From assembly GCA_030681195.1 (NCBI GenBank), contig JAUXXJ010000045.1:339023-403022 (forward strand): a stretch of 64,000 nucleotides of DNA, given 5' to 3'. Positions 1 to 15,273 of the stretch are shown one piece after another. The notes below the pieces were generated by a model, which searched no databases, was not told the DNA's origin, and saw only the letters and a list, made by a program, of their open reading frames with translations. The translations under genes were made by a program, and so were the position numbers. The number at the start of each line of letters is the position of its first letter. Position 1 is the first letter of the stretch. This DNA comes from Rhodocyclaceae bacterium. Its GTDB lineage: Bacteria > Pseudomonadota > Gammaproteobacteria > Burkholderiales > Rhodocyclaceae.

Positions 1-21
1 TCTCATTCACGCTGCGCATCC

Positions 22-2319
<2,298 letters not shown>

Positions 2320-2329
2320 GGAGAGCAGC

Positions 2330-3304
2330 ATGCCGCATGCGATTCGACTCTATGAAACCGGTGGCCCGGAAGTCATGCGCTGGGAAGAAGTCGGCGTTGG
2401 CGAGACGGCAGCAAATGAAGCACGTGTCCGCCATGAGGCGGTCGGCCTCAATTTCATCGACATCTATTTTCGCAGCGGGCGCTATCCGCTTGCTTTGCCC
2501 AGCGGCCTGGGACTCGAAGGCGCCGGCATCGTCGAGGCGGTCGGCAGTGCTGTTACCGACATCCAGGTGGGTGACCGCGTCGCCTACGCTGGCGGCCCAC
2601 CCGGTGCCTACGCCGACGTACGCAACATCCCGGCGGACCGGCTGGTGAAGCTGCCGGATAGCATCGACTTCAAGACCGCCGCCGCAATGATGTTGCAGGG
2701 CATGACGGCGCAATATCTGCTGCGACGCACATTCCGTGTTCAAGCAAATGACACGATCCTGATTCAGGCCGCCGCCGGTGGCGTCGGCCTGATCGTCTGC
2801 CAGTGGGCCAAGGCGCTCGGCGCTACCGTGATCGGTACGGTCAGCTCCGACGAAAAGGCGGCATTGGCTAAAGCCCACGGTTGCGACTATCCGATCATCT
2901 ACACGCGCGAGGATTTTGTCGCCCGCGTCAAGGAAATCACCAGAGGCGAGGGCGTATCCGTTGTCTATGACTCGGTCGGCGCCGATACCTTCACGAAATC
3001 GCTCGACTGCCTGCGCCCGCTCGGCATGATGGTCACCTTTGGCCAGTCGGCCGGTCCGGTAGCTCCCGTTGATACGCAGGAACTTTCCAAACGCGGCTCG
3101 CTGTTCCTGACGCGGCCGACGCTGTTCACCTATGTCGCCAAACGTGCCGACCTTCTGGCCAGCGCCCAGGAACTATTCGAGATGGTAGCTTCCGGCAAGG
3201 TCAAGATCGAAGTCAATCAGACCTATGCACTGAAGGACGCAGCGCAGGCGCACATCGACCTCGCGGCACGCAAGACGACCGGCTCGACGATCCTGCTGCC
3301 GTAA
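2330..3304 (+). CDS. qor: NADPH:quinone reductase (zinc-less MDR family)
   Basis: 324-residue medium-chain dehydrogenase/reductase of the quinone oxidoreductase (QorA) type: NFIDIYFRSG near residue 43 and a Rossmann motif AAAGGVGLI near residue 146. The family reduces quinones with NADPH. No zinc-ligand cysteine cluster is visible. A good Shine-Dalgarno (AAGGAGAG) precedes the ATG 10 bases after maeB. A slightly divergent copy of the window's 24-base repeat lies at 2386-2409 and encodes residues around EVGVGETA. Confidence 0.9.
   Translation: MPHAIRLYETGGPEVMRWEEVGVGETAANEARVRHEAVGLNFIDIYFRSGRYPLALPSGLGLEGAGIVEAVGSAVTDIQVGDRVAYAGGPPGAYADVRNIPADRLVKLPDSIDFKTAAAMMLQGMTAQYLLRRTFRVQANDTILIQAAAGGVGLIVCQWAKALGATVIGTVSSDEKAALAKAHGCDYPIIYTREDFVARVKEITRGEGVSVVYDSVGADTFTKSLDCLRPLGMMVTFGQSAGPVAPVDTQELSKRGSLFLTRPTLFTYVAKRADLLASAQELFEMVASGKVKIEVNQTYALKDAAQAHIDLAARKTTGSTILLP
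2386..2409 (+). repeat. Dispersed 24-bp repeat, copy 1 (divergent)
   Basis: Two mismatches to the window consensus AAAAGTCGGCGCTGG-N4-ACGGC: AGAA at the left end and GTT for GCT. It lies inside qor. The ACGGC end is intact at the usual distance. It could be a chance match in an alanine/glycine-rich stretch. Confidence 0.5.
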
Positions 3305-3332
3305 AAAACAAGGGCAGCCATAGCTGCCCTTG
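3303..3332. terminator. Bidirectional rho-independent terminator between qor and atpC
   Basis: A perfect 10-bp stem (CAAGGGCAGC / GCTGCCCTTG) with a 4-base loop sits between two convergent genes. A run of six A's lies on the left, which reads as a U-run for the ATP synthase transcript; TGGTTTT lies to the right for the qor transcript. Confidence 0.85.
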
Positions 3333-3355
3333 GTGGTTTTGAAGCAAGTACGCGC

Positions 3356-3775
3356 TTACTTGCGGCGCAGCTTCTGAATAGCGGACAGTTGCGCCACGGC
3401 TTCGGCCAGCTCTGCTTGCGCACGGGCATAGTCGAGTTCGGCACTGCGGTCGGCCATGGCTTCTTCAGCCTTGCGCTTGGCATCCAGTGCCTTGGCTTCG
3501 TCGAGATCCTTGCCGCGAATCGCCGTGTCGGCCAGTACCGTCACCAGCCCCGGCTGAACTTCGAGTACACCGCCGGCCACAAAGATCAACTCTTCCTGAT
3601 CCTGCTGCGGCAGCTTGAGGCGCACGGCACCCGGCTTGATGGTCGTCATCAGCGGCATGTGGCCGGGCAGGATGCCGAGCTCACCGGCTTGACCCGGCAG
3701 CACGACAAACTCCGCCAAGCCGGAGAAGATCGACTCCTCCGCGCTGACGACATCCACATGAACAGTCATAGTCAT
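3356..3775 (-). CDS. atpC: F1Fo ATP synthase epsilon subunit
   Basis: 139-residue epsilon subunit, last gene of the atp operon, 12 bases after atpD. The N-terminal beta-sandwich carries [17 protein letters not shown] and the C-terminal two-helix domain (about residues 90-139) is rich in Ala, Arg and Glu. It connects the gamma stalk to the c-ring and is an inhibitory subunit in bacterial enzymes. The operon terminator follows immediately. Confidence 0.97.
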   Translation of the reverse strand: MTMTVHVDVVSAEESIFSGLAEFVVLPGQAGELGILPGHMPLMTTIKPGAVRLKLPQQDQEELIFVAGGVLEVQPGLVTVLADTAIRGKDLDEAKALDAKRKAEEAMADRSAELDYARAQAELAEAVAQLSAIQKLRRK

Positions 3776-3787
3776 GATGTGACCTCT

Positions 3788-5203
<1,416 letters not shown>

Positions 5204-5227
5204 TTACTAAATTCATTAACCTGCTCA

Positions 5228-6112
5228 TCAACCGGCGATAGCAGCTGCGCCACCGACAATTTCCGAAATTTCTTTGGTGATCGAGGCCTGACGCGCCTTG
5301 TTGTAGATCAGCTGCAGTTCTTTGATCACGTTACCTGCGTTGTCCGTGGCTGCCTTCATCGCCACCATTCGCGCCGACTGCTCCGAGGCCATGTTTTCGG
5401 CCACCGCCTGATAGATCAGCGCCTCGATGTAGCGGATCAGCAGATCATCAATGACGACGCGCGCATCCGGCTCATAGAGGTAGTCCCAGCTGCCCTTCGG
5501 CGTGCCGAGGCGATCACCGGTCAGGGGCAGCAACTGCTCCATCACAGGCTCCTGGCGCATGGTGTTGATGAACTTTGTGTAGACGATATACACCACATCA
5601 AGCTCACCCGCCTGAAAGGCGTCGATCATGACCTTGACCGGCCCGATCAACTTGTCGAGGTGTGGCGTGTCGCCCAGATGCACGACGTGCGAAACCACAT
5701 TGGCACCCAGGCGCTGCATGAAACCCAGCCCCTTGTTGCCGATGCATGTCGCTTTGATGGTCGTTGCACCCGCCGCCTCCCATTGACGCATCGCATTCAG
5801 CGTCATGCGCAGCACGTTGGTGTTCAAACCGCCGCACAAGCCCTTGTCTGTGGACACCACGACGATACCGATGCGCTTGGGCGCCTGTCCCTCCACCATT
5901 TTAGAGAGGAAGGGATGCCGATATTCGGTCACATTAGCGGCCGCGAGGTGCGCGGCCAGGCCGCGAATCTTCTCGCTATAGGGTCGGGCAGCACGCATCC
6001 GCTCCTGCGCTTTGCGCATTTTGGATGCGGCCACCATCTCCATGGCCTTGGTGATCTTGCGGGTGTTTTGGACCGACTTGATCTTGGTGCGAATTTCCTT
6101 GCCGCCTGCCAT
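5228..6112 (-). CDS. atpG: F1Fo ATP synthase gamma subunit
   Basis: 294-residue central rotor shaft. The N-terminal helix ([20 protein letters not shown]) and the C-terminal segment ending in [14 protein letters not shown] are conserved landmarks of the gamma coiled coil. It occupies the standard place between atpA (21-base gap) and atpD (39-base gap). Confidence 0.97.
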   Translation of the reverse strand: MAGGKEIRTKIKSVQNTRKITKAMEMVAASKMRKAQERMRAARPYSEKIRGLAAHLAAANVTEYRHPFLSKMVEGQAPKRIGIVVVSTDKGLCGGLNTNVLRMTLNAMRQWEAAGATTIKATCIGNKGLGFMQRLGANVVSHVVHLGDTPHLDKLIGPVKVMIDAFQAGELDVVYIVYTKFINTMRQEPVMEQLLPLTGDRLGTPKGSWDYLYEPDARVVIDDLLIRYIEALIYQAVAENMASEQSARMVAMKAATDNAGNVIKELQLIYNKARQASITKEISEIVGGAAAIAG

Positions 6113-6132
6113 GGCGCTCTTCTCCTAGTGGA

Positions 6133-7671
6133 TTAGGCCCAAGTTTTCTTGAACGCAGCAACGGCGCTGGACATTTCGGCTTCGCCTTCCTTGTCCAAAT
6201 CGTTGGTCGCGGCAATCTTGTCCATCAGTACGGCATGTTGCTGACGCATGTACTGGTGCAAGGCCGACTCGAAAGCAAGAATCTTGGCGTTATCGACATC
6301 GTCGAGGAAGCCCTGGTTGGCAGCGAACAGCGAAACAGCCATATCAGCCACCGACAGCGGTGCAAACTGAGGCTGCTTCATCAGTTCGGTGACACGACGA
6401 CCGCGCTCCAACTGCTTGCGCGTTGCATCGTCAAGGTCAGAAGCGAACTGGGCAAACGCCGCCAGCTCACGATACTGAGCAAGGGCAAGACGCACGCCGC
6501 CGCCTAACTTCTTGATGACCTTGGTCTGCGCAGCACCACCGACGCGCGACACCGAGACACCGGCGTTCATGGCAGGGCGGACACCCGCGTTGAACAAGTC
6601 GCTTTCCAGGAAGATCTGACCGTCAGTAATCGAAATGACGTTGGTCGGTACGAAGGCGGACACGTCGCCGGCCTGCGTTTCAATCACCGGCAGGGCGGTT
6701 AGCGAACCCGTCTTGCCGGTCACCTTGCCGCCGGTATGACGTTCAACCCAGGCTTCGGACACGCGCGCGGCACGCTCCAGCAGGCGCGAGTGGATGTAGA
6801 ACACGTCGCCCGGATAGGCTTCGCGACCCGGGGGACGACGCAGCAGCAGGGAGATCTGACGATACGCCCAAGCTTGCTTGGTCAGGTCGTCATAAATAAT
6901 CAGGGCATCCATACCGTTGTCGCGGAAGTATTCGCCCATCGTGCAACCGGCGTAGGGCGCCAGGAACTGCATGGCTGCAGAGTCAGAGGCCGTTGCGGCG
7001 ACGACGATGGTGTATTCCATCGCGCCCTTCTCTTCGAGTTTCCGCACGACGTTGGCAACGGTCGAAGCCTTCTGACCGATCGCCACGTAGATACAGAACA
7101 TGTTCTGACCTTTTTGGTTGATGATGGTGTCGACCGCCACCGCCGTCTTGCCGGTCTGACGGTCGCCAATGATCAACTCGCGCTGACCGCGGCCCACCGG
7201 CACCATGGAGTCGATCGCCTTGAGGCCCGACTGCACCGGCTGGGACACCGACTTACGCCAGATCACGCCCGGTGCCACCTTTTCGACCTTGTCGGTCATC
7301 TTGGCGGCGATTGGGCCTTTGCCGTCGATCGGCTCACCCAGCGCATTCACGACGCGACCGAGCAACTCGGGGCCAATTGGCACTTCGAGAATGCGTCCGG
7401 TGCATTTGACCGTATCACCCTCGGTGATGTGCTCATAGTCGCCCATGACCACGGCACCGACAGAGTCGCGCTCAAGGTTCAGTGCAAGGCCGAAGGTATT
7501 GCCGGGAAATTCCAGCATTTCGCCCTGCATCACATCAGCCAGGCCGTGAATGCGGCAGATGCCGTCAGTCACCGATACCACCGTGCCTTCATTCTTGGCA
7601 GTGGCAGCGAGCTGCATATTCTGGATCCGGCTCTTGATCAGATCGCTGATTTCGGAGGGATTAAGGTTCAT
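6133..7671 (-). CDS. atpA: F1Fo ATP synthase alpha subunit
   Basis: 512-residue non-catalytic nucleotide-binding F1 subunit. It begins [16 protein letters not shown], has the P-loop GDRQTGKT near residue 169 and the visible [17 protein letters not shown] alpha signature near residue 363. Full length, in the canonical operon position after atpH. Confidence 0.98.
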   Translation of the reverse strand: MNLNPSEISDLIKSRIQNMQLAATAKNEGTVVSVTDGICRIHGLADVMQGEMLEFPGNTFGLALNLERDSVGAVVMGDYEHITEGDTVKCTGRILEVPIGPELLGRVVNALGEPIDGKGPIAAKMTDKVEKVAPGVIWRKSVSQPVQSGLKAIDSMVPVGRGQRELIIGDRQTGKTAVAVDTIINQKGQNMFCIYVAIGQKASTVANVVRKLEEKGAMEYTIVVAATASDSAAMQFLAPYAGCTMGEYFRDNGMDALIIYDDLTKQAWAYRQISLLLRRPPGREAYPGDVFYIHSRLLERAARVSEAWVERHTGGKVTGKTGSLTALPVIETQAGDVSAFVPTNVISITDGQIFLESDLFNAGVRPAMNAGVSVSRVGGAAQTKVIKKLGGGVRLALAQYRELAAFAQFASDLDDATRKQLERGRRVTELMKQPQFAPLSVADMAVSLFAANQGFLDDVDNAKILAFESALHQYMRQQHAVLMDKIAATNDLDKEGEAEMSSAVAAFKKTWA

Positions 7672-7680
7672 GAAAAACTC

Positions 7681-8214
7681 CTAGTTCTTGAGCGAGACCG
7701 CCATGGCGGCGAGTTTGCCGCGGACGGAAGCATCGATAACCTGGTCGCCCAGGGCAATGCGGATACCGCCGATCAGTTCCGGCGCAATTTCGACGGTTGC
7801 CTTGATCTTGCAACCAAATTTGCGCTCCAGATCAGCCACCAGATTTTTAACTTGCGCATCGTCCAGCGGAAAGGCAGAGCTAACAACGGCTTCGCGCGTA
7901 TCTTCCTCGGCATTTTTGAGCTGCTCGAAGAGTTCGCTGATTTCTGGCAGAACCGTCAGGCGACGATTCTCGGCCAGCAAATTGGCAAAGCTGCGCTGCT
8001 CGACACTCAGATCGCCAGACACGCCCAGAAAAAGATCGGCGAGTGCTGCCGGTGCAATCCGCGGGTCGGCAATACATTCGAGCATCTGCGTATCCGCAGA
8101 GGCCACTGCCATGCGCGCCAGGGCCCCTTGCCAGGCAGCCAGCGCACCGCCGGCCTTGGCCAGGGCGAAAGCTGCTTCAGCGTAGGGACGAGCGACGGTG
8201 ACGTTCTCGGCCAT
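7681..8214 (-). CDS. atpH: F1Fo ATP synthase delta subunit
   Basis: 177-residue delta subunit (OSCP homologue), which joins the peripheral stalk to the top of F1. It begins MAENVTVARPYAEAAF, the usual start of the family, and ends with the conserved GGIRIALGDQVIDASVRGKL segment. It starts five bases after the atpF stop. Confidence 0.97.
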   Translation of the reverse strand: MAENVTVARPYAEAAFALAKAGGALAAWQGALARMAVASADTQMLECIADPRIAPAALADLFLGVSGDLSVEQRSFANLLAENRRLTVLPEISELFEQLKNAEEDTREAVVSSAFPLDDAQVKNLVADLERKFGCKIKATVEIAPELIGGIRIALGDQVIDASVRGKLAAMAVSLKN

Positions 8215-8219
8215 GATGA

Positions 8220-8690
8220 TTACAGTTCCGCTTTCAGCTGGTTGAGCAGATCGGCATGCTTGGCGGCATCGATTTCCTTGCGGAGAATCCGCTCGGCACC
8301 GGCCACGGCCAGCAAGGCGACCTGATCGCGCAAGGCTTCTTTGGCGCGCTGCGCTGCCACACCCGCCTCACCTTCAGCGGCAGTGCGCGCTGCTGCCACG
8401 ATGCGGGCTGCTTCGGCTCGCGCCTCATCCAGCACTTGCGCACCCTGACGTTCGGCGCCAGCACGCAGCTCATTGGATGTTTCACGCGCCTTGCGCAATT
8501 CATCCGTTGCACGACGTTCAGCTAACTGCAGATCGGTTTTCGCTTTGTCCGCCGCCGCCAGACCATCGGCGATCTTGGACGCGCGCTCGTCGAGTGCCTT
8601 CATGATGGGCGGCCACACGAATTTCATCGTGAACCACGCCAGAATGAAGAACACAACCAGCTGTGCGAATAGCGTTGCGTTCAGATTCAC
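8220..8690 (-). CDS. atpF: F1Fo ATP synthase b subunit
   Basis: 156-residue peripheral-stalk subunit. One N-terminal membrane helix ([20 protein letters not shown]) is followed by a long charged, alanine-rich helix expected to form the right-handed coiled-coil stator. Length is typical of proteobacterial b subunits. Only one b-type gene is present, so b is a homodimer. Confidence 0.97.
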   Translation of the reverse strand: MNLNATLFAQLVVFFILAWFTMKFVWPPIMKALDERASKIADGLAAADKAKTDLQLAERRATDELRKARETSNELRAGAERQGAQVLDEARAEAARIVAAARTAAEGEAGVAAQRAKEALRDQVALLAVAGAERILRKEIDAAKHADLLNQLKAEL

Positions 8691-8725
8691 GGTTTCGCTC
8701 CTTTAAGCGTTTAAAGGGGAGCCGC

Positions 8726-9016
<291 letters not shown>

Positions 9017-9023
9017 TTAAAAC

Positions 9024-10197
<1,174 letters not shown>

Positions 10198-10277
10198 AAC
10201 TGCAAAACCCCGCGACTATAGATCGAAAGATGGAATAAGTCAATAGAATTTCTGCAGTGCAACATACTTATCCTCCT

Positions 10278-11129
10278 TCAATCGCGCAGGCGCTTCAGGA
10301 TGCCCTCCAGTTGATCAAGACTGGAAAAACGAATGGTCAGAGCACCCACCCCCTTGCGATTGGCCGCCACACTGACGACCGCACCAATGGCATCCGCCAA
10401 CTCCTCCTCAAGACGCACCAGATCGCGACTCTTGTCCTGCATTGCCTTGTGCGCCGGCGGATGCAGTTCGCGCGCCACGCGGCGCTCGGTTTCTCGCACC
10501 GAATAGCCCTTGTCGGCCACCTCAGCCGCCAGCCGGCCCTGCTCATGCTTCGGTGCCGCCAGAATGGCGCGCGCATGGCCCATCTCGATATCACCCGCCA
10601 TCAGCAAGTCCTGCGCCGGCTTGGCCAATTGCAGCAAACGCAGCAGGTTGGAAGCCGCCGAACGCGAACGCCCGACCGCATCGGCCGCCTGCTGATGGGT
10701 CATACCAAACTCGTCGATCAGACGCTGCAGACCCGCCGCCTCTTCGAGCGGGTTCAAATCCTCGCGCTGGATGTTCTCGATCAGCGACATCGCCAGCGCC
10801 GCATCATCAGGGATGTCGCGAATCAGCACCGCCACCTCGGTCAGCCCGGCAATCTGCGAGGCCCGCCAGCGTCGCTCACCGGCAATGATCTCGTAGCGAC
10901 CGTTGTCGACAGGGCGCACGGAGATCGGCTGAATCAGACCCTGCGCCTTGATCGACGCCGCCAGATCTTCCAGCGAACCCGGGTCCATGCGCGTACGCGG
11001 CTGGTACTTGCCCGGCTGCAGGCTGCCAATCGGCAAGGTTTCCTGACGCTGTGACTCTGCCGTCTCGGCATTGCCCGCCAGCAACACATCCAGGCCGCGG
11101 CCCAGCCCCTTCATCTTTGGTGGATTCAC
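10278..11129 (-). CDS. parB: Chromosome partitioning protein ParB
   Basis: CTP-dependent sliding clamp that loads at parS and works with ParA in origin segregation. The MKGLGRGLDVLL N-terminal ParA-interacting motif, the GERRWRASQIAGL catalytic box, a helix-turn-helix (MTHQQAADAVGRSRSAASNL) and a C-terminal dimer domain are all visible. The start is uncertain. A GTG at 11129 overlaps the parA stop as GTGA and has GGA upstream; the ATG at 11114 is the alternative. parA and parB are clearly coupled. Confidence 0.93.
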   Translation of the reverse strand: MNPPKMKGLGRGLDVLLAGNAETAESQRQETLPIGSLQPGKYQPRTRMDPGSLEDLAASIKAQGLIQPISVRPVDNGRYEIIAGERRWRASQIAGLTEVAVLIRDIPDDAALAMSLIENIQREDLNPLEEAAGLQRLIDEFGMTHQQAADAVGRSRSAASNLLRLLQLAKPAQDLLMAGDIEMGHARAILAAPKHEQGRLAAEVADKGYSVRETERRVARELHPPAHKAMQDKSRDLVRLEEELADAIGAVVSVAANRKGVGALTIRFSSLDQLEGILKRLRD

Positions 11130-11905
11130 GATTCCTGCTCCCATGTATTAACGCGTTCGATCATTTCCTTGGCAAACGCCAGATAGGCCTGCGCGCCCTT
11201 CGAGGCCTTGTCGAACAGAACCCCCGGCACGCCGTAGGAGGGTGCCTCGGCCAGCCTTACGTTGCGCGGCACCAGCGTCTTGAACACCTTGTCGCCAAAA
11301 TGCTCCTCAAGCTGCATCGACACCTGATTCGACAAGGTCGAGCGCGGGTCGTACATCACGCGCAGCAGACCGATGATCTTGAGGTCGCGGTTCAGATTCT
11401 TGTGCACCTTCTTGATGGTGTTGACCAAGTCAGACAAACCTTCGAGCGCGTAGTACTCGCACTGCATCGGGATGATCACCCCATGCGCCGCACACAGGCC
11501 ATTCAGCGTCAGCATCGACAACGACGGCGGACAGTCGATCAGCACGAAGTCGTAATCATGGCGGCACTCCTGCAGGACACCCTTGAGGCGCATCTCGCGC
11601 AGATCGAGATTCACCAGCTCGACCTCGGCGCCCGCCAGATCGCGGTTGGCCGGAAGCACATCGAAAGCAGCGGATGGAGAAGTCTGGCGCACCTCGGCCA
11701 GCGGCTTGAGCCCCACCAGCAACTGATACACCGAACGCGTCAGCCCCCGCTTGTCGATGCCGCAGCCCATGGTGGCGTTACCTTGTGGATCGAGGTCGAC
11801 CAGCAAGGTGCGCTTGCCGGCCAACGCGAGGGCGGCCGCCAGATTGACCGAAGTGGTGGTCTTGCCGACCCCGCCTTTTTGGTTGGCGATGGCAAAAATA
11901 TGCAT
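11126..11905 (-). CDS. parA: Chromosome partitioning ATPase ParA
   Basis: 259-residue Walker-type ATPase with the deviant P-loop QKGGVGKTTTSVNLAAALA at residues 8-26, Walker B VLIDCPPSLS near residue 122, and the RNVRLAEAPSYGVP signature of chromosomal ParA/Soj. It uses a nucleoid-bound ATP gradient to move ParB-parS. The start overlaps the rsmG stop by one base, and the gene is followed directly by parB. Confidence 0.97.
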   Translation of the reverse strand: MHIFAIANQKGGVGKTTTSVNLAAALALAGKRTLLVDLDPQGNATMGCGIDKRGLTRSVYQLLVGLKPLAEVRQTSPSAAFDVLPANRDLAGAEVELVNLDLREMRLKGVLQECRHDYDFVLIDCPPSLSMLTLNGLCAAHGVIIPMQCEYYALEGLSDLVNTIKKVHKNLNRDLKIIGLLRVMYDPRSTLSNQVSMQLEEHFGDKVFKTLVPRNVRLAEAPSYGVPGVLFDKASKGAQAYLAFAKEMIERVNTWEQES

Positions 11906-12525
11906 CAGTTTTTCTCCAGTTGAAGCAGGTGACGCTCGGCATCGAGGCCGGGAACGACAAGCGGGTGACTCGCCACAACCCGCCAGTTATCTGGCAGTGC
12001 TGCAATTTCGTCGGCAGGATACGCGCCCTTCATCGCCCACAGGGTGGTCGACAAATGACCGGCCAAGGCGACAAAATCCGCCAGACTCGCAAAAGCACGG
12101 GAAATCACGCCATCAAACCCTTCGGTAAAGGCTTCGACACGGCCGCAGTGAATACTCACGTTAGTCAGTCCCAGTTCGATCTTGGCCTGACGCTGAAAGG
12201 CGGCTTTTTTCTCGACTGTTTCGACCGACGTCACTTGCCAGTCGGGCCGAGCCATCGCCAGCACAAGCCCAGGCAGACCGGCACCGCTGCCAACGTCGGC
12301 CAGACGCAGAGCATGCCGTCCTGCCAACGCCGACTTTTGCAAAATCGGCAATGCAGACAATGAGTCAAGCAGATGATGCGTCACCATCTCCGCCGGATCA
12401 CGGATGGCGGTGAGGTTGAAGGTCTTATTCCATTTGGCCAGCAGGCCCAGATAAGCGGTCAGCTTTTCTTCTGCCTCCGCAGGCAGCGACAGGCCCAGCG
12501 CAGCAATTCCCGTTTTCAGGTTCAT
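11905..12525 (-). CDS. rsmG: 16S rRNA m7G527 methyltransferase RsmG
   Basis: 206-residue SAM-dependent methyltransferase (GidB) acting on 16S rRNA. The SAM motif [10 protein letters not shown] and [11 protein letters not shown] are conserved. Overlap of four bases with mnmG indicates translational coupling. A copy of the dispersed repeat (12315-12338) encodes KSALAGRHA just before the SAM motif. From memory of the E. coli sequence, this segment is about eight residues longer than usual there. Confidence 0.96.
   Translation of the reverse strand: MNLKTGIAALGLSLPAEAEEKLTAYLGLLAKWNKTFNLTAIRDPAEMVTHHLLDSLSALPILQKSALAGRHALRLADVGSGAGLPGLVLAMARPDWQVTSVETVEKKAAFQRQAKIELGLTNVSIHCGRVEAFTEGFDGVISRAFASLADFVALAGHLSTTLWAMKGAYPADEIAALPDNWRVVASHPLVVPGLDAERHLLQLEKN
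12315..12338 (-). repeat. Dispersed 24-bp repeat, copy 2
   Basis: Minus-strand copy in rsmG, on the gene's sense strand: AAAAGTCGGCGTTGG then ACGGC with normal spacing. It is read as KSALAGR. One mismatch to the 15-base core. Confidence 0.85.
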
Positions 12526-14402
12526 GCCCGCCCTCGCAGCTTTTTCAGATAGACCAGCAAAATCGAAATCGCCGCCGGCGTGACCCCCTGAATGCGGCTG
12601 GCCTGACCCACCGTCGCCGGACGATGTTGAGCAAGGCGCTGACGCACTTCGATGGAAAGACCGTTGAGCGTCGCGTAGTCAAGGTCCGCCGGAATCGCCA
12701 TACCTTCCTGCGCCGCCATCTTCGTCACATCCTCTTTCTGGCGCTCGATGTAGCCGTGATACTTGGCCTGGATATCCACCTGTTCGATGACATCCGCTGC
12801 TTCCAGCGGTACGCCCGCCCCGGGCAGCGTCATTAATTTCTCATAGCCGACCTCGGGACGCCGCAATAACTCGAACAGGCTGTATTCGCGCTCGATCGGT
12901 TTACCCAGCACTCTTTCCACCTCATGCATGGCGACCACGTTGGGGTTGATCCATACGCCCTTGAGCCGCTCAGCCTCGGCGCTAATCGCATCGCGCTTGC
13001 GGTTAAACACCTCCCAGCGCACATCGTCGACCAGACCCAGTTTGCGACCGGCTTCGGTCAGCCGCAAGTCGGCATTATCTTCGCGCAGCGAAAGCCGATA
13101 CTCGGCACGGCTGGTAAACATGCGATAAGGCTCGGTCACGCCGCGCGTGATCAGGTCATCGGCCATCACGCCCAGATAAGCTTCATCGCGCCGCGGCCAC
13201 CAGCCATCGCGTCCCTGCGCCTGACGTGCGGCATTCAGGCCGGCGAGCAAGCCCTGCGCCGCCGCCTCCTCATAACCGGTGGTGCCATTGATCTGGCCGG
13301 CAAAAAACAGACCGCCGATGGCCTGCGTTTCGAAGGTCGCCTTTAAGCCGCGCGGATCGAAGTAATCGTACTCGATGGCATAGCCGGGGCGTGTGATGTG
13401 GCAACACGCCAGCCCCGGAATCGAGCGCACCAGATCGAGCTGGACATCGAAGGGCAGACTGGTCGAGATGCCCTGCGGGTAGTACTCGTGCGTCGATAGC
13501 CCCTCGGGTTCAAGGAAAACCTGATGCGAGTCCTTGCCGGCAAATTTGTGTATCTTGTCTTCAATGGAAGGACAGTAGCGCGGACCAATGCCTTCAATAA
13601 CCCCGGTGAACATCGGCGAACGATCAAGGCCGCCGCGAATGATGTCATGGGTTCGCGCATTGGTGTGGGCGATCCAGCACGGCACCTGGCGCGGGTGCTG
13701 GGCACGATTGCCCAGGAAAGAAAACACCGGCACAGGATCGTCGCCCGGTTGCTCCTGCAGCACTGAAAAGTCGATGGTCTTACCATCCAGACGCGGCGGC
13801 GTTCCGGTCTTGAGACGGCCCACCGGCAGCTTCAACTCACGCAGCCGCGCCGCCAGCGAGAGGGATGGAGGATCGCCAAAACGGCCGGCGCGGTAGCTTT
13901 CCAGCCCGACATGCACCAGGCCATTCAGAAACGTACCGGCCGTCAGCACCACCGTGCCCGCCTCAAAATGCACCCCAAGCTGCGTGACCACGCCCGTGAC
14001 GCGCTCACCACTGACCACGATATCGTCCGCCGCCTGCTGGAACAGGGTCAGGTTCGGCTGGTTTTCCAGACGCGCACGAATCGCCTCGCGATACAAGGCG
14101 CGATCCGCCTGTGCCCGCGTCGCCCTGACCGCTGGCCCCTTCGACGCATTCAGGGTACGAAACTGGATGCCGGCTTCGTCGGTGGCTGCCGCCATGGCAC
14201 CGCCCAGCGCATCTACTTCCCTGACCAGATGCCCCTTGCCGATGCCGCCGATAGAGGGGTTGCAGGACATCGCACCCAGTGTCTCGATGTTGTGGGTCAG
14301 CAGCAGCGTCTGCGCGCCCATACGCGCCGCCGCCAGTGCCGCCTCGGTGCCAGCATGGCCGCCGCCAATCACAATCACATCAAATCGCTTGGGGAAAATC
14401 AT
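12522..14402 (-). CDS. mnmG: tRNA uridine 5-carboxymethylaminomethyl modification enzyme MnmG
   Basis: 626-residue FAD protein (GidA). The dinucleotide fold [17 protein letters not shown] is near residue 13, and the conserved [24 protein letters not shown] and [14 protein letters not shown] blocks are present. With MnmE it modifies the wobble uridine of several tRNAs. It is the first gene of the mnmG-rsmG-parA-parB run. Its partner gene mnmE lies about 7 kb away, separated by transporter genes. Confidence 0.97.
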   Translation of the reverse strand: MIFPKRFDVIVIGGGHAGTEAALAAARMGAQTLLLTHNIETLGAMSCNPSIGGIGKGHLVREVDALGGAMAAATDEAGIQFRTLNASKGPAVRATRAQADRALYREAIRARLENQPNLTLFQQAADDIVVSGERVTGVVTQLGVHFEAGTVVLTAGTFLNGLVHVGLESYRAGRFGDPPSLSLAARLRELKLPVGRLKTGTPPRLDGKTIDFSVLQEQPGDDPVPVFSFLGNRAQHPRQVPCWIAHTNARTHDIIRGGLDRSPMFTGVIEGIGPRYCPSIEDKIHKFAGKDSHQVFLEPEGLSTHEYYPQGISTSLPFDVQLDLVRSIPGLACCHITRPGYAIEYDYFDPRGLKATFETQAIGGLFFAGQINGTTGYEEAAAQGLLAGLNAARQAQGRDGWWPRRDEAYLGVMADDLITRGVTEPYRMFTSRAEYRLSLREDNADLRLTEAGRKLGLVDDVRWEVFNRKRDAISAEAERLKGVWINPNVVAMHEVERVLGKPIEREYSLFELLRRPEVGYEKLMTLPGAGVPLEAADVIEQVDIQAKYHGYIERQKEDVTKMAAQEGMAIPADLDYATLNGLSIEVRQRLAQHRPATVGQASRIQGVTPAAISILLVYLKKLRGRA

Positions 14403-14406
14403 GGGG

Positions 14407-14430
14407 AAAAGTCGGCGCTGGCGGGACGGC
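14407..14430 (+). repeat. Dispersed 24-bp repeat, copy 3 (intergenic)
   Basis: Perfect core AAAAGTCGGCGCTGG followed by CGGGACGGC, four bases upstream of the mnmG start codon on the opposite strand. It may lie in the mnmG leader. Confidence 0.9.
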
Positions 14431-14477
14431 GTAAAGAAGGGGGCGAATCATACCCTGAAGAAAACTCACACTAAAAT

Positions 14478-14493
14478 TGTTTCACGTGAAACC
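14478..14493. promoter_or_regulatory. parS centromere-like site 1
   Basis: TGTTTCACGTGAAACC matches the bacterial parS consensus TGTTTCACGTGAAACA at 15 of 16 positions. It is the expected loading site for the ParB encoded 3 kb away. Confidence 0.93.
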
Positions 14494-14505
14494 CAGTTGC
14501 CCCAT

Positions 14506-14521
14506 GGTTTCACGTGAAACA
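14506..14521. promoter_or_regulatory. parS centromere-like site 2
   Basis: GGTTTCACGTGAAACA, 15 of 16 matches to parS. Its centre is 28 bases from site 1, and it ends just before the livF stop codon. Confidence 0.93.
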
Positions 14522-14523
14522 AA

Positions 14524-15273
14524 TCAATCCTTTTTGCCGCCCAGCCCCAGGTAGGCCTCGACCACCTTGGGGTCATCCTCAAGCTGATCTGACGGACCTT
14601 CAAGGGCAATCTCGCCAGTCTCCAGCACATAACCGTAATCGGAGACCTGCAGGGCGGCGCGCGCATTCTGTTCGACCAGCAGGATGGCCACCCCCAGCTT
14701 GCGCAGGTCTGCAATCACGCGAAAGATCTCGCGCACAATCAACGGTGCCAGACCGAGGCTCGGCTCGTCGAGCATCAACAACTTGGGTTGTGCCATCAGC
14801 GCCCGGCCGACGGCCAGCATCTGGCGCTCTCCACCAGACAGGGTGCCGGCCATCTGCTGGTGGCGCTCCTTGAGACGCGGGAAGATCGTATAAACCTTTT
14901 CCAGCGTCTGCGCCTCATCGCGGAAGCCGAGACGGCGGCGCATGAAAGCACCCAGCAACAAGTTGTCCGCCACACTCATCTCGCCGAACAGTTCGCGCTT
15001 CTCAGGCACCAGCGTCATGCCGCGCGCCACCATCTGCTCGATATCGACATGGGCATAAGCATCGCCCTGATAGCTGACGCTGCCCCGATTGAACGGCAGC
15101 ACACCCATGATGGCCGAAAGCAGCGTCGTCTTGCCGGCGCCATTCGGCCCGATCACCGTCACGATTTCGCCGGGGCGCACCTTGAGCGAGACATGATGCA
15201 ACGCCTCGACCTTGCCATAGGACACGCACAGGTCACTCACTTCGAGAATGGGCGCTACCATGGCTTCGCTCAT
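14524..15273 (-). CDS. livF: Branched-chain amino acid type ABC transporter ATPase LivF
   Basis: 249-residue ABC ATPase of the LivF family: P-loop GPNGAGKT near residue 42, signature LSGGERQMLAVGRALM near residue 145, Walker B LLMLDEPSLGL. It energises uptake by the adjacent permeases. The start overlaps the stop of livMG by four bases. It is the last gene of the liv operon, and parS site 2 abuts its 3' end. The substrate may be a branched-chain amino acid, an amide or an aromatic acid; sequence alone does not tell. Confidence 0.93.
   Translation of the reverse strand: MSEAMVAPILEVSDLCVSYGKVEALHHVSLKVRPGEIVTVIGPNGAGKTTLLSAIMGVLPFNRGSVSYQGDAYAHVDIEQMVARGMTLVPEKRELFGEMSVADNLLLGAFMRRRLGFRDEAQTLEKVYTIFPRLKERHQQMAGTLSGGERQMLAVGRALMAQPKLLMLDEPSLGLAPLIVREIFRVIADLRKLGVAILLVEQNARAALQVSDYGYVLETGEIALEGPSDQLEDDPKVVEAYLGLGGKKD

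Noticed and set aside
13765..13805. GAAAAGTCGATGG in mnmG as a repeat copy
   Set aside because: It diverges after GAAAAGTCG and lacks the GCGCTGG part.
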